DNA of 62,621 bases from NCBI GenBank assembly GCA_039199225.1, contig JBCCSZ010000003.1, positions 1 to 62,621 on the forward strand, in the 5' to 3' direction. The DNA is from JBCCSZ01 sp039199225. Its GTDB lineage: Bacteria > Bacteroidota > Bacteroidia > Chitinophagales > Saprospiraceae. The notes beneath the pieces were generated by a model that was not told the DNA's origin, searched no databases, and saw nothing but the letters and a program-made list of their open reading frames with translations. The translations under genes were made by a program, and so were the position numbers. Every line of letters begins with the position of its first letter. Position 1 is the first letter of the stretch. This document shows, one piece after another, positions 50,881 through 59,837 of this stretch.

Positions 50881-52605
50881 ATGGGAATGGATTCCGCCAC
50901 ACCATCCGTACTGGAAGGGAAAGTCTATTTTTTATGTAATCCGGAGCAGCAAAAGTTGCTCAGCGGGAACATAGAAGTCGTTTCTACCCTGGAAGATTTC
51001 CAAGCATTGGTTGCAGCCCTGAAGGAGTCAGAAGCGCAGGTTGCGGCAGTGGTGATACTCTTGGAGTTGCGATGGACCAATCGTTACTACACTGATTTTC
51101 TGGGTTTGGACCTACTTTTTCGCATGCGGTATCAGCACGACCTTCGCGTCCCAGTGCTCTTGACCTCCCATCTACCGAAAGTCGGTCAGTCGGGGCCGGC
51201 GGGGTTCCAACTGTCTAAAGGAGGCTTCCAGTACTTGCAGGACCCCTCTGTGGACTTTCAGTCACTTGAGACCTTATCCATGCTTGAGGAAAAGGACTGG
51301 AGCGACCATCTTCCGGCGCCCCTCGAAGATGCTTTCTTGCAAAAAGACCTAAAGGAAAACCTCTATCAACAAACTGGCTACCTGGAAGCTTTTTTCGATT
51401 ACTTGATCGATAAGGTTTGTCTATCTACCCAGACCGAATGGGACGGAGCGGTAGCGATTGGGATGCTGCAGGACCAGTTGAAGGGCATTTGGAGCTTGCT
51501 GATGGCGAGTGCCTTTGAAGATGGCATCGACGCGATCTTGAAAAAGCGAATCCAGCCAGATGAGCGTTTGGATAAGCTGAAAATGGAAAGCATTGTTCGG
51601 GAGATGAAGCGCCTTGTCACCGATGAATCCTCAGATACCGATGAGGAGGAGTTGCCTAGTGACTTAGAGGTCCTATACATCAAGGCAGATCACAACCAGC
51701 ACTTTGATTTGCGCAACATGCTGAAACGCCAGGGTGTTGCTTGCCGGGTTGTCGGTGATGTAGAGTCTGCCATCCAAGCATTGGAGGCTGTGGATGCTCA
51801 GGTGATTTGCTGTGATTTCCGTTTTTACGACCATCAAAACCGCTTCAGCCGAAAACAGGGCTACCATATCATCCAGGAGCTGGAAATGAGGCGGCCCGAT
51901 ATGTATTTTTTTATTGTATTGACCAATTACCCGGTGCAGGTCATTCCCCGTTTCTTCCGGCAGGCCAGCAATGTTGTCTTCGTGCGCCGGGAGAACATCC
52001 AGAATGAAAGAGGTTTGACCCGTCTGGTGCGCCTGCTTTCGGAAAAAGACCAGCAGATTACCCAGGATAAGGATAAGCTACCGGATTTTAAAGAAGATAT
52101 TATCTGGTACAATAAGCACCTCAGAGCGGAAGATTATTTGCAGAGCGAGGAGATGATTTCGGAGTTTGCACTCGATGTCGTCAAAGGGGTACTGAGCAAA
52201 GGCGATATTCCCAGGGTGGAAGGCTTGAAGGGGAAACTAAACAAAGCTGATCCGGGGGATAACCTCAAGAGTTTTCGGGATCGGCTGAAAGCCCGTAGGG
52301 CGGCATTGGGGCTGTATCAGCTGGGGGCTCGTCATTTGGGGAATTGGAAGGATGCCAAAGAGCGGTGGACGGCCATTCATTCGGTTTTGACGATCGGAGC
52401 GATTATCAAGAGAAGTAGCAATGGGCAAAAAATAGGGCCGCTGCTCAGCCGTGAATTATATGGCTTGAAAACGAAGAGGACTTATCGCTGGAAAGATGCA
52501 AAGGGACTGTTGTTGACCAAAAAGGAGCGAGAGTGGCTACAATATTATGGAGCGCTGATTGAAAACGAAACCATCCAGACGAATGAAGTCCAAACAGAAG
52601 CTTAG
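50881..52605 (+). CDS. Protein with two receiver-like domains, unknown output
   Basis: The protein has 574 residues. Residues about 13-120 look like a degenerate receiver fold (VYFLCNPEQ, VVILLEL, VPVLLTSHLP) with no phospho-acceptor Asp. Residues about 262-390 look like a second receiver: VLYIKADHN, Asp312 in VICCDFRF, the Thr/Ser position in FIVLTNYP, and Arg instead of Lys in VFVRRE. The C-terminal 180 residues are helical and basic with no known domain. No kinase gene is adjacent; the nearest lie at 38800 and 61374. It overlaps the next gene by 23 bases. Confidence 0.65.
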   Translation: MGMDSATPSVLEGKVYFLCNPEQQKLLSGNIEVVSTLEDFQALVAALKESEAQVAAVVILLELRWTNRYYTDFLGLDLLFRMRYQHDLRVPVLLTSHLPKVGQSGPAGFQLSKGGFQYLQDPSVDFQSLETLSMLEEKDWSDHLPAPLEDAFLQKDLKENLYQQTGYLEAFFDYLIDKVCLSTQTEWDGAVAIGMLQDQLKGIWSLLMASAFEDGIDAILKKRIQPDERLDKLKMESIVREMKRLVTDESSDTDEEELPSDLEVLYIKADHNQHFDLRNMLKRQGVACRVVGDVESAIQALEAVDAQVICCDFRFYDHQNRFSRKQGYHIIQELEMRRPDMYFFIVLTNYPVQVIPRFFRQASNVVFVRRENIQNERGLTRLVRLLSEKDQQITQDKDKLPDFKEDIIWYNKHLRAEDYLQSEEMISEFALDVVKGVLSKGDIPRVEGLKGKLNKADPGDNLKSFRDRLKARRAALGLYQLGARHLGNWKDAKERWTAIHSVLTIGAIIKRSSNGQKIGPLLSRELYGLKTKRTYRWKDAKGLLLTKKEREWLQYYGALIENETIQTNEVQTEA

Positions 52606-53329
52606 CCAACAACTGTTGCTATTGGTGGTGCCGCAGATAGAGCTACTGGCCGACCATCTTTCGGCCGTGGAGCAAATGCTGATCGACGAACCGAAGGGCT
52701 TTGCCATTGAGGGCCTCCACACCGTATACCATTCTGTTCTTCCAACAAATGCAGAACCCAACAAGCGATTATCTTTTATTATTTGTTCGGAAAGTCATTT
52801 TTTGGATAGCTCATTTCACAATTACTTATGGGAGTTGTTGCCCTACAAGGAGGCGGTGTACCTATGCTTGCACAAGAATTACAAGGGATCGGCGATGAGA
52901 GAGTTTTCTCTGTTTGAACTAGCTGGTGAAAAAATTTGTTTCCCAATCTTAGAGACAGACCTGACAGAAACAGACCCGATGTCCAAGCTGTTGGCAAGTT
53001 GCAGCATCAACTACCTGGAAGGCAGAATTAAAGTATTCAAAGCGGAGCTTACCTCTTACTTCAACCGCTTTAAGTTCAACCTCTCTTTGGAGGCTGCCTT
53101 ACAGTTGGCGCACTATTATGCGAACGGCGAAAAGTGGCTTTTAGAGCCATCCGAGGGCGAATACTACAATAAATTGGACCGGCGCATGAGCGAAATATTG
53201 TCCAATCCAAAAATTGAGGAGGCACTCCGCTTGTATCCTCCAAGCCTTACCCAAGGGGCTGACAACCAGGTTTTTAAGTTCTATAAATATCTTTTCGATT
53301 CCCAACTTCTGGGAACTTTCAACCAATAG
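52583..53329 (+). CDS. Hypothetical protein, partner of the dual-receiver protein
   Basis: This 248-residue soluble protein has no recognised motif. It opens with a basic stretch (MKSKQKLSQQLLLLVVPQIELL), then mixed alpha/beta sequence and a helical C-terminal half. Its start lies inside the end of the upstream gene, so the two are translationally coupled and probably work together. The frame extends to a TTG at 52559; ATG 52583 is preferred. Confidence 0.6.
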   Translation: MKSKQKLSQQLLLLVVPQIELLADHLSAVEQMLIDEPKGFAIEGLHTVYHSVLPTNAEPNKRLSFIICSESHFLDSSFHNYLWELLPYKEAVYLCLHKNYKGSAMREFSLFELAGEKICFPILETDLTETDPMSKLLASCSINYLEGRIKVFKAELTSYFNRFKFNLSLEAALQLAHYYANGEKWLLEPSEGEYYNKLDRRMSEILSNPKIEEALRLYPPSLTQGADNQVFKFYKYLFDSQLLGTFNQ

Positions 53330-53476
53330 ACAAAAAAAGACAACTTTTTGAGGGCGAACTTGCAGGCGCAAGCAAATGTGTTTGTGGCCAACAAAAGCAA
53401 GAGTAAAAATTACAGCTTGTCGATGTTGGATCGGTAAATGAGAAACCTTTATCCGTACTTACTAAATCCAATAGTC

Positions 53477-54487
53477 ATGAAAGCGCACAACATCCCATTT
53501 TACTTTTTGATTGGACTGCTGATTAGCCTGTCCGCCTGCAAAAAAGAAGAAGTATCTCTGGAAAGCACCTTCGAATTGTATGTCGAATATTGCAACGAAG
53601 ATGGTCAGAGTCCTTTGCTGAGTTTCGATGGTAACAACTCTTCCGATGAGGTTAAGATCGATCCCTCGTCTACTTTTACCGGTGAGTTGATTCCACCTAA
53701 CATCACCAACATCCTGTTGAACAACATCCGGATCATCGACAACCGAAGTCAGAATTACGAAATCAAGGAGATTCAAGCATTCGAGTACCGGGACGAGATC
53801 AACGATTGGAAGGAAGATGTCGAATTTGGTATGAGCTTCGATTTGATCGAAGACCTGGACATCATTATGGTGCTGGACGCCAGCCTCTCCCTAGGAGAAG
53901 ATTTCGACAAGGTGAAGTCCTTTGCCTCCCGCTTTGTAGAGAATGTCTTCGAAGCTACGCCTACCGCTGAAATCGGTATCGTCGCCTTTTCCGATGAACT
54001 CAACTACCTCCGCCCTACCAACAACAGGAGTGCCGTTCTCAACTACATTTCTAAGATGAGACAGGGAGCCTTCACAGCGCTCTATGATGCCATCAGCATG
54101 GGCATCGATAGCTTGTCTGCTAGAGATGCCAGGGGGAAAGCCCTGCTGACCTTTACGGATGGCACCGACAACTATTCCATTCCTGAGAATGCACCCGAAG
54201 CCCTGGTCAACAAGTTGGTCGATGACCCCAACGCCGTCAAGATCAACAGCTTTACCATCGGCTTGGAAGGAAAAGGTGGTGTTGACACCGATGTGCTGCA
54301 AAACCTGGCCGCCAACCGCGGTGCCGCCGAGTTTCCTGGCAACATCAAACAACTGGAAGAAGTGTTCGACAAGTTTTCGAAGGCCATCTCCAATGTCTAC
54401 AACCTAACCTACATCCGAAATCAGCAGGTGGTCCTGAAAAGCGACCCTGTCCGGCTGAGATTCCTCATCACGGCAGAACCCAAGTAG
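53477..54487 (+). CDS. von Willebrand factor A domain lipoprotein
   Basis: The 336-residue protein has a lipoprotein signal (LLISLSAC, Cys21) followed by KKEE, similar to the Lys-plus-acidic lipoprotein export signal known to bring Bacteroidota lipoproteins to the surface. From about residue 130 a vWA domain has an intact metal-ion-dependent adhesion site: DASLS, the Thr in GAFTALYD and FTDGTDN. A short beta segment follows. It should bind protein ligands outside the cell. ATG 53477 is chosen over 53438 because it starts the signal peptide. It heads a run of five envelope genes. Confidence 0.85.
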   Translation: MKAHNIPFYFLIGLLISLSACKKEEVSLESTFELYVEYCNEDGQSPLLSFDGNNSSDEVKIDPSSTFTGELIPPNITNILLNNIRIIDNRSQNYEIKEIQAFEYRDEINDWKEDVEFGMSFDLIEDLDIIMVLDASLSLGEDFDKVKSFASRFVENVFEATPTAEIGIVAFSDELNYLRPTNNRSAVLNYISKMRQGAFTALYDAISMGIDSLSARDARGKALLTFTDGTDNYSIPENAPEALVNKLVDDPNAVKINSFTIGLEGKGGVDTDVLQNLAANRGAAEFPGNIKQLEEVFDKFSKAISNVYNLTYIRNQQVVLKSDPVRLRFLITAEPK

Positions 54488-54568
54488 CCCAAGTCGCGAT
54501 GTGAAATGGCTTTTTTCAAATAACTGCCCGGCTTTTTGACGGGAATCATAACCTGAATAAAATCAACC

Positions 54569-55351
54569 ATGCATAACACACGAATTTTTTGGAGTTGCTT
54601 GCTATTTATTATCTGCTTGTCTGCCTGTACAGAGGATCAGCCGCTCATCGACCCGGATCGCTACTTGCCAGAGCGAGACTGCCCATACAAGATGCTGGTA
54701 GAGCTGGTCGATTCTGTCCACACAATGGATGGCAGTGAGAGAGAATATGAGCTGAAAGCGATCCTGAAAGCTAACTTGGAGGCATTTGCTGTCGAGCTTG
54801 GAGGATCGGATCGCTATCGGAAGTACGAAAATTTGGTCAGTGAACACCACCGCCTTCGCATCGATTATTCCGACGGTTATCCGGATACCCACAATGCGCT
54901 CATTAGCATATTGTGTGCCGAGTACGAGCGCTTGCAAGACTCGACCTTGTCCGCCGACCATCGAGGGCGGATTTTGGATCGGATTGATCAAACCGTTCAG
55001 CAGTACATTGATAAGCTACTCGAACGAGAAGTTTCAGAAGAACAACCGGTGTATTTGCCTGATGCCCCTCCCCATGGCAAACGGCCAAGCCACCGGCTCC
55101 GCCCAGAAAGTAGTCCATCCGCAAAAGCTGGATGGATTACTTTGAGCGGAAACCATAAGGATGCTGCTAAGTACACCATCTGGACGCTCATCGAGGGTAA
55201 AAGGATCGATGGTAAGACGGATTCCCTAGACAACATTTTTCTGAGAGTCCCCAAGGTTGGGACTGAGATTACTGTCTATTTCAGCGATGGCGAGGAGACC
55301 TTTTCGGATAATTATCGGCTCTCGCCAGATACAAAATTATCTATCCCTTAA
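54569..55351 (+). CDS. Hypothetical lipoprotein
   Basis: The 260-residue protein has a clear lipoprotein signal (FIICLSAC followed by TEDQ). The middle is acidic and helical (residues about 40-150), followed by a Pro/Arg/Ser-rich linker (PPHGKRPSHRLRPESSP) and a C-terminal beta-rich domain of about 75 residues that looks immunoglobulin- or Cna-like (WITLSGNHKDAAKYTIWTL). No enzyme motif. It lies 81 bases after the vWA lipoprotein and is probably in the same transcript. Confidence 0.7.
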   Translation: MHNTRIFWSCLLFIICLSACTEDQPLIDPDRYLPERDCPYKMLVELVDSVHTMDGSEREYELKAILKANLEAFAVELGGSDRYRKYENLVSEHHRLRIDYSDGYPDTHNALISILCAEYERLQDSTLSADHRGRILDRIDQTVQQYIDKLLEREVSEEQPVYLPDAPPHGKRPSHRLRPESSPSAKAGWITLSGNHKDAAKYTIWTLIEGKRIDGKTDSLDNIFLRVPKVGTEITVYFSDGEETFSDNYRLSPDTKLSIP

Positions 55352-55438
55352 CGGCGATGGAGGAATAGGGTAGAGGAGAAAGACCGGAAAACGGCCGGTA
55401 TGGTTATATGAGTTTCTTCGTCGTAAAAAGCATAAAAA

Positions 55439-56509
55439 ATGGAAAAAATATATCTTTTGTTACTTGCATTTTTACTCTCGCTGGCGGCTCCCTTGAAGGC
55501 CGATCAGATGGATAAAGACATCATCGTCTTGCGAGGGTTCCTCTTCGAAGAGGTCTGGAAAGGCACTTCCTTCGCAGATCAAGTTCTGGAACATCTACCC
55601 GGGGCAAAAATCAAAATTGCCGGAGGGATTAGAGGAGAGGTTTTTTCCAGTGGAGAGTTTAAAATTCAACTACCCCGAAAGCGCTACGGAGCCGGCATGA
55701 CGGTTCGGGTCATCATCAGTGCCAAGGGCTACTACCAAGTGACACCAGAAACGGTGTTCGTCTTCAGCGAGCAATCGCGCAATGAAGAATTGAAATTTTA
55801 CCTGAAAAGAGAGAAGTCTAACCCCATTGTGATCGTAGGTACGGTCTTGAACAGCAAGGACAATACACCCGTGAAGAATGTCATGGTGGTATCCAAGCAG
55901 TTCCAGACGGTCAACACCGTAACGGATGTCAATGGCAATTACAAGTTGAAGATTTTTACGGAAGATGCGGAGATCATGCAGTTGGACCTGAGCTTTCGGC
56001 ATGAAGACTTTAAGTACAAGGTGGGTGTAATCAGCAACTTCAGCAGTACCACCCGTCGGTATGCCTTGGATGCTAAAATCAGGCCCAAGAAAGGCAAGCG
56101 GTCTCGGCCGGATACGGTCAGTGTCTTGGATCGAACCAATCACGTCTATCCGGTTGATCCAGATGTGATCGACTACGAGGGGAATTCCTTTATCCACTAC
56201 ACCTGGGGCAAGAAGAAAGATTTGATGCGCAAGGGCATTTTGCACAAGAATGGTTCATTTCTATTCCGCTGGTTTAAAAAGCCAAAGCTGAATCCAGACT
56301 ACAAGCCCGATCCGGACTTCTTTCAAAAGGCTCGCAAACACGATGTAAAATACATTCGGGCCAATCTCGATAAGATTTTTTACCAGCGGGATGTTTATCC
56401 CGCCCGCCCGGAGCATTCCTTCTTCATTGATGGAAATGGCATCCTGCGCATCACCGATCCGATTGCGTTTTGGCGGAACTGCAATTTTGTCATCATACGA
56501 GTTCACTAA
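55439..56509 (+). CDS. Secreted protein with carboxypeptidase-regulatory-like domain
   Basis: The 356-residue protein has a signal peptide (LLLLAFLLSLAAPLKA). Two beta-sandwich segments can be seen: residues about 25-125 (GAKIKIAGG...VIISAKGY) and about 130-220, which reads like a carboxypeptidase D regulatory-like repeat (VIVGTVLNSKDNTPVKNVMVVSKQ..TVTDVNGNYKLKIF). The C-terminal part is Lys/Asp-rich and unknown. There is no T9SS tail. It likely works in the periplasm or at the outer membrane together with the neighbours of this run. Confidence 0.75.
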   Translation: MEKIYLLLLAFLLSLAAPLKADQMDKDIIVLRGFLFEEVWKGTSFADQVLEHLPGAKIKIAGGIRGEVFSSGEFKIQLPRKRYGAGMTVRVIISAKGYYQVTPETVFVFSEQSRNEELKFYLKREKSNPIVIVGTVLNSKDNTPVKNVMVVSKQFQTVNTVTDVNGNYKLKIFTEDAEIMQLDLSFRHEDFKYKVGVISNFSSTTRRYALDAKIRPKKGKRSRPDTVSVLDRTNHVYPVDPDVIDYEGNSFIHYTWGKKKDLMRKGILHKNGSFLFRWFKKPKLNPDYKPDPDFFQKARKHDVKYIRANLDKIFYQRDVYPARPEHSFFIDGNGILRITDPIAFWRNCNFVIIRVH

Positions 56510-56581
56510 AAAGAACAGCTTGCGAGGAATGCTCGCCTGTTGGCTGGGCAGGAATCGCAAGCTGAAATAAAAAGTAAGACG

Positions 56582-57850
56582 ATGAAATATTTATCCATCC
56601 TTATGATTTTGCTGTCTTCGGTCTACTTTTCGACTTTGCCGAATGATCATCGCAAGCTTTGTGGAACAATCCTGGATGCCACCAGCGGACAGCCGGTTTA
56701 CCTGGCCAATGTCAGCATCCTCGGGACGGCGCTGGGTGTGGTGAGTGATCAGCAGGGTCGCTTCGAGTTGAAGGTGCCGAAGCATTTACAAGAAGATAGC
56801 CTGAGCATTTCTTACTTGTCTTATGATAGCCATCGGGTGAAGGTGTCGGACATTCAGGCGGACAGCTGTCTGGAAGTACGCTTAAATCGCTCGGCCTACT
56901 TGCTGAGCGAAGTGCGGGTGCAAGCCAGTCGGGGAGCTGAGCCCGACCGTTTGCAGCGCATCATACAACGCATTGGCTCGAACCACTACAAAGGAAGATT
57001 TCTGTTGGAAGGTTTCTATCGGGAGATCATCCGAGACCGAGAGGTGCCGGTACTGTTTGCCGAAGCAGCCTGCCAAATTTACGACAACGGTTACAACAAG
57101 CCCATTGATAGAAACAAGCACTACATTAAGGCCATCCGAAAAACCAAGGATTTTAGAGGCTTGGATTCTGCGGCAGTAAAAATTGAATCGCGCATCAATG
57201 TCAATGGCTTGTACACCTTGTTATATGACGATTTTATTCGCAACCATTTGATTGATCGCTGCAGTGGTAGCAGCCCATATTTGAATGCCAATTTTCCACA
57301 GCACTTCTATTACCGCTTTGATAGCAGTCTGGTACACGAAGGAGAAAAGGTGTCGCACATTTCCTTTTACTCTGGCGAGGCGAATGGCGAGTTCATTGAA
57401 GAAAACTACCTGCGTGTACGCGATTCGGATGCGGCGATAATTGAAATGCAGATTGGCAAGAAGATCAATGTCCTCTTCTTCAAGAACTTTGTGCCGGACT
57501 ACTTCAAGTACTACGTACTGGACGACAACTTTTTTGCCAAGCGGGTCAATATCAAATACCAGGAATACAAAGGCTGGTGGTTTTTGAAGTACCTATCGGT
57601 AGAAGAGTCTTTTGGTTCTGAGTTTTCGATTGACCAAGACAAAATGTTTTTTCGATTTAAAGAATTTTTGGTGACAGATGTCGCCTTGAATAAGCATTCA
57701 AAGTCGGGTCGAAAAAAGTATTCACCACTGGACATTTCGCGCAACATGCATGAACAGGATGTTACCTACAAGGCTAAGTTGTGGGAAAATTACAACCGAG
57801 TATCTAATCCGACATTGGAAAAAATTTACGATCAACTTTCAAAAAAATAA
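56582..57850 (+). CDS. Secreted protein with CarboxypepD-regulatory-like domain and DUF-type C terminus
   Basis: The 422-residue protein has a signal peptide (MKYLSILMILLSSVYF) and an N-terminal regulatory-like beta-sandwich (GTILDATSGQPVYLANVSILGT...GVVSDQQGRFELKV) as in TonB-dependent receptor N-termini. The remaining 300 residues have no barrel or plug. This arrangement is common in Bacteroidota envelope proteins of unknown role. A TTG at 56540 would add 14 residues without a signal, so ATG 56582 is chosen. Confidence 0.75.
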   Translation: MKYLSILMILLSSVYFSTLPNDHRKLCGTILDATSGQPVYLANVSILGTALGVVSDQQGRFELKVPKHLQEDSLSISYLSYDSHRVKVSDIQADSCLEVRLNRSAYLLSEVRVQASRGAEPDRLQRIIQRIGSNHYKGRFLLEGFYREIIRDREVPVLFAEAACQIYDNGYNKPIDRNKHYIKAIRKTKDFRGLDSAAVKIESRINVNGLYTLLYDDFIRNHLIDRCSGSSPYLNANFPQHFYYRFDSSLVHEGEKVSHISFYSGEANGEFIEENYLRVRDSDAAIIEMQIGKKINVLFFKNFVPDYFKYYVLDDNFFAKRVNIKYQEYKGWWFLKYLSVEESFGSEFSIDQDKMFFRFKEFLVTDVALNKHSKSGRKKYSPLDISRNMHEQDVTYKAKLWENYNRVSNPTLEKIYDQLSKK

Positions 57851-57860
57851 AATAACCATT

Positions 57861-58463
57861 ATGAAAAATATGCCCAAAATATTAAGAAACACTTTATTCG
57901 TTTTGTTTGCTTTTGTCCTGCCATACAGTGGGTTTGGACAGTATAAGATGTTCACTGAAACTGGCTATGCCTTCAAGTTGAGGGAAGAGTCCAATTCTGG
58001 TTTCTCGATTCATCTGGTGCAGGGGATGACCCTTGGTGAGTCTGGTTTTTTTGTAGGTTTAGGTGGCGGTTTTGATATGCATTTCCAAAACGAATTCAGT
58101 TATAATACAGAAGACTTTTTTACGCTCCCCGTTTTTGTAGACCTTCGTTATGCTTTAATTGAGGACAGCTTCAGCGATAACTACAGCGGTTTATACTACA
58201 TGGTCAGTGGTGGCTATGCTTTTGTCAGACAACCTTACCACAGCGAAAGAGAGCCGATTCAAAACGGTGTCTATTTGCTGTCTGGGCTGGGTGGTGTTAT
58301 CAACATCGGTGCGAAGAATGTATCACTCAACTTGAACGTGTGCTATCGTTTTGAGGGACTGAGTGTTGCAAGTACAGAGAATCGATTGAACAGCTTACCG
58401 AACCATGTACATTCATTGCTCATCAACTTTGGGGCCATCTTCAAGCCAGGAGGGAAGTCCTAA
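57861..58463 (+). CDS. Predicted small outer-membrane beta-barrel protein
   Basis: The 200-residue protein has a signal peptide (LRNTLFVLFAFVLPYSGFGQ). Alternating hydrophobic/polar strands rich in Gly and Tyr follow (ESGFFVGLGGGFDMHF, YYMVSGGYAFV, VSLNLNVCYRF), and it ends in INFGAIFKPGGKS. This pattern fits an eight-strand barrel. It begins 10 bases after the upstream stop and its stop overlaps that of the convergent MBL gene by three bases. ATG 57861 directly precedes the signal; the frame is open further upstream but only inside the preceding gene. Confidence 0.7.
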   Translation: MKNMPKILRNTLFVLFAFVLPYSGFGQYKMFTETGYAFKLREESNSGFSIHLVQGMTLGESGFFVGLGGGFDMHFQNEFSYNTEDFFTLPVFVDLRYALIEDSFSDNYSGLYYMVSGGYAFVRQPYHSEREPIQNGVYLLSGLGGVINIGAKNVSLNLNVCYRFEGLSVASTENRLNSLPNHVHSLLINFGAIFKPGGKS

Positions 58464-59785
58464 GTAGCGGCCAATTCCACTACTGTTACTTCCTTTCGGT
58501 CTTTGTGAAATTCGAAGCGAAAGCCCAAAGATTGAACTGTCCGTTCAAACTGATTATTACGTAAGTCGACAGACGGTGTTTCCGGGATGGCTGCATTAGT
58601 CAGCAATCCCTTTTTTTTACTTTGTTTCTTGTGCTTTTTAACAGAACTTTTATTGCTCCACAGCGAGATGTTTTCCATCGGGGGCGGACTGACAGAAAGG
58701 TCTTCTCTCGTTTTTAAGTGTTGATAATTCGTCGGGTAATAGAGAGGTTGGAAGTTTCCTTTCTCGGCGGCAGCCTCTAAGTCTTGGATGGTCTCGTTAT
58801 GTGGATGATTGTATTTATAGTTGGTGCCGGCGGAAATAGCAATATGTACGTCGGTACTTTTTTTGAGTAGATTTTCCCAACCATCGAGCTCGCTGGAAGA
58901 AGCGTCTCCTTGCCGGAAAAGTTTTAAGAAGTCGGCTGTAAAATACCCATCGGTTTGACTACTTTGTTTGTCGCTCAAAGCCTTGAGGCTGGCCTTGATA
59001 TTCTTAAGTCCGGCATCTCCTCCGAAGATCAGGTCGTGTTGTCCGAAACGAAAAAGTAGTACGTTGGAGCTGTCTTCCTTTTCATTGAAATATTGCTGTT
59101 GATCTTTGTCGCTGAAAAAGTATTCCAGAAAATCTTCAGGAGCTTGTTTGGAAAGGCGGTTTAAGATTTTGTCCATTGGTGCCAGGCAATAAACAGAGAG
59201 CATCTCATTTTCTTCGAATAAGAAAATTTCGCGAATCGCGGAGACGTTGAGTTCAATACATTTTTCAGATGGGTGATGCTTTTTTTGTTTTGTACTGAAA
59301 GAAACTTCACAATCTTTTTTGAAAGTTTCCAATGCTTGAATAGCACTACTAGAGCGATTGGCATTAAAGCTACTGATGCGATCTGTCAAGTCAGGACGCC
59401 TTTGAAAAAGTAGGCTGAGTACTTCTTCATCTGTCGCAAAATCAGGTAATCTTTTGCTCAACGCTTGGAAGGCTGCTGTGCCAGGAAATACCAAATAATC
59501 CAAGCGAATATTATTTTTCTCTATCCAGTTAATCCACTGCTGAACACCTTTGAAATTGTCTTGGTGATGATTGGAAAAGTGTAAAAAGCGGATGTGGATT
59601 TCTTCCTTTTTTTGAAGTCGTTTTTTTAAGAATGTCAGACCCGGAGGTTCACGGAGTGAATTGACTTGTGGATCGAAGTAGGAATCTATGATGCCGTAGG
59701 AGCCATCGGGTAGGCGGAGTAGCTGGTGTTCTCCCTGGCCGACGTTGAAGACATAGACCTGTAGGGGGTAGTCGTAGTTTGTCAT
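58460..59785 (-). CDS. ComEC-like MBL-fold protein with altered metal site
   Basis: The 441-residue cytoplasmic protein has a metallo-beta-lactamase fold of the ComEC/Rec2 type: opening NVGQGEHQLLRLPDG..GIIDSYF, and FGQHDLIFGGDAG further on. Where the family has HxHxDH, this protein reads N72-H-H74-Q-D76-N77, so two metal-ligand histidines are asparagine. It may be a binding protein, use metal differently, or be inactive. The C-terminal 130 residues are Lys/Ser-rich and unknown. It is the third gene of a module with the regulator and kinase at 59838-62621, 52 bases behind the regulator. Confidence 0.75.
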   Translation of the reverse strand: MTNYDYPLQVYVFNVGQGEHQLLRLPDGSYGIIDSYFDPQVNSLREPPGLTFLKKRLQKKEEIHIRFLHFSNHHQDNFKGVQQWINWIEKNNIRLDYLVFPGTAAFQALSKRLPDFATDEEVLSLLFQRRPDLTDRISSFNANRSSSAIQALETFKKDCEVSFSTKQKKHHPSEKCIELNVSAIREIFLFEENEMLSVYCLAPMDKILNRLSKQAPEDFLEYFFSDKDQQQYFNEKEDSSNVLLFRFGQHDLIFGGDAGLKNIKASLKALSDKQSSQTDGYFTADFLKLFRQGDASSSELDGWENLLKKSTDVHIAISAGTNYKYNHPHNETIQDLEAAAEKGNFQPLYYPTNYQHLKTREDLSVSPPPMENISLWSNKSSVKKHKKQSKKKGLLTNAAIPETPSVDLRNNQFERTVQSLGFRFEFHKDRKEVTVVELAAT

Positions 59786-59837
59786 AGTTTTTCGGGTGGA
59801 CAGTGCCGTTATTAAAATATACTATTTCGAAAGTATT

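Noticed and set aside
55380..55405. ACCGG/CCGGT hairpin as terminator between the lipoprotein and secreted-protein genes
   Set aside because: Only five pairs and no T run; genes appear to continue in one transcript.
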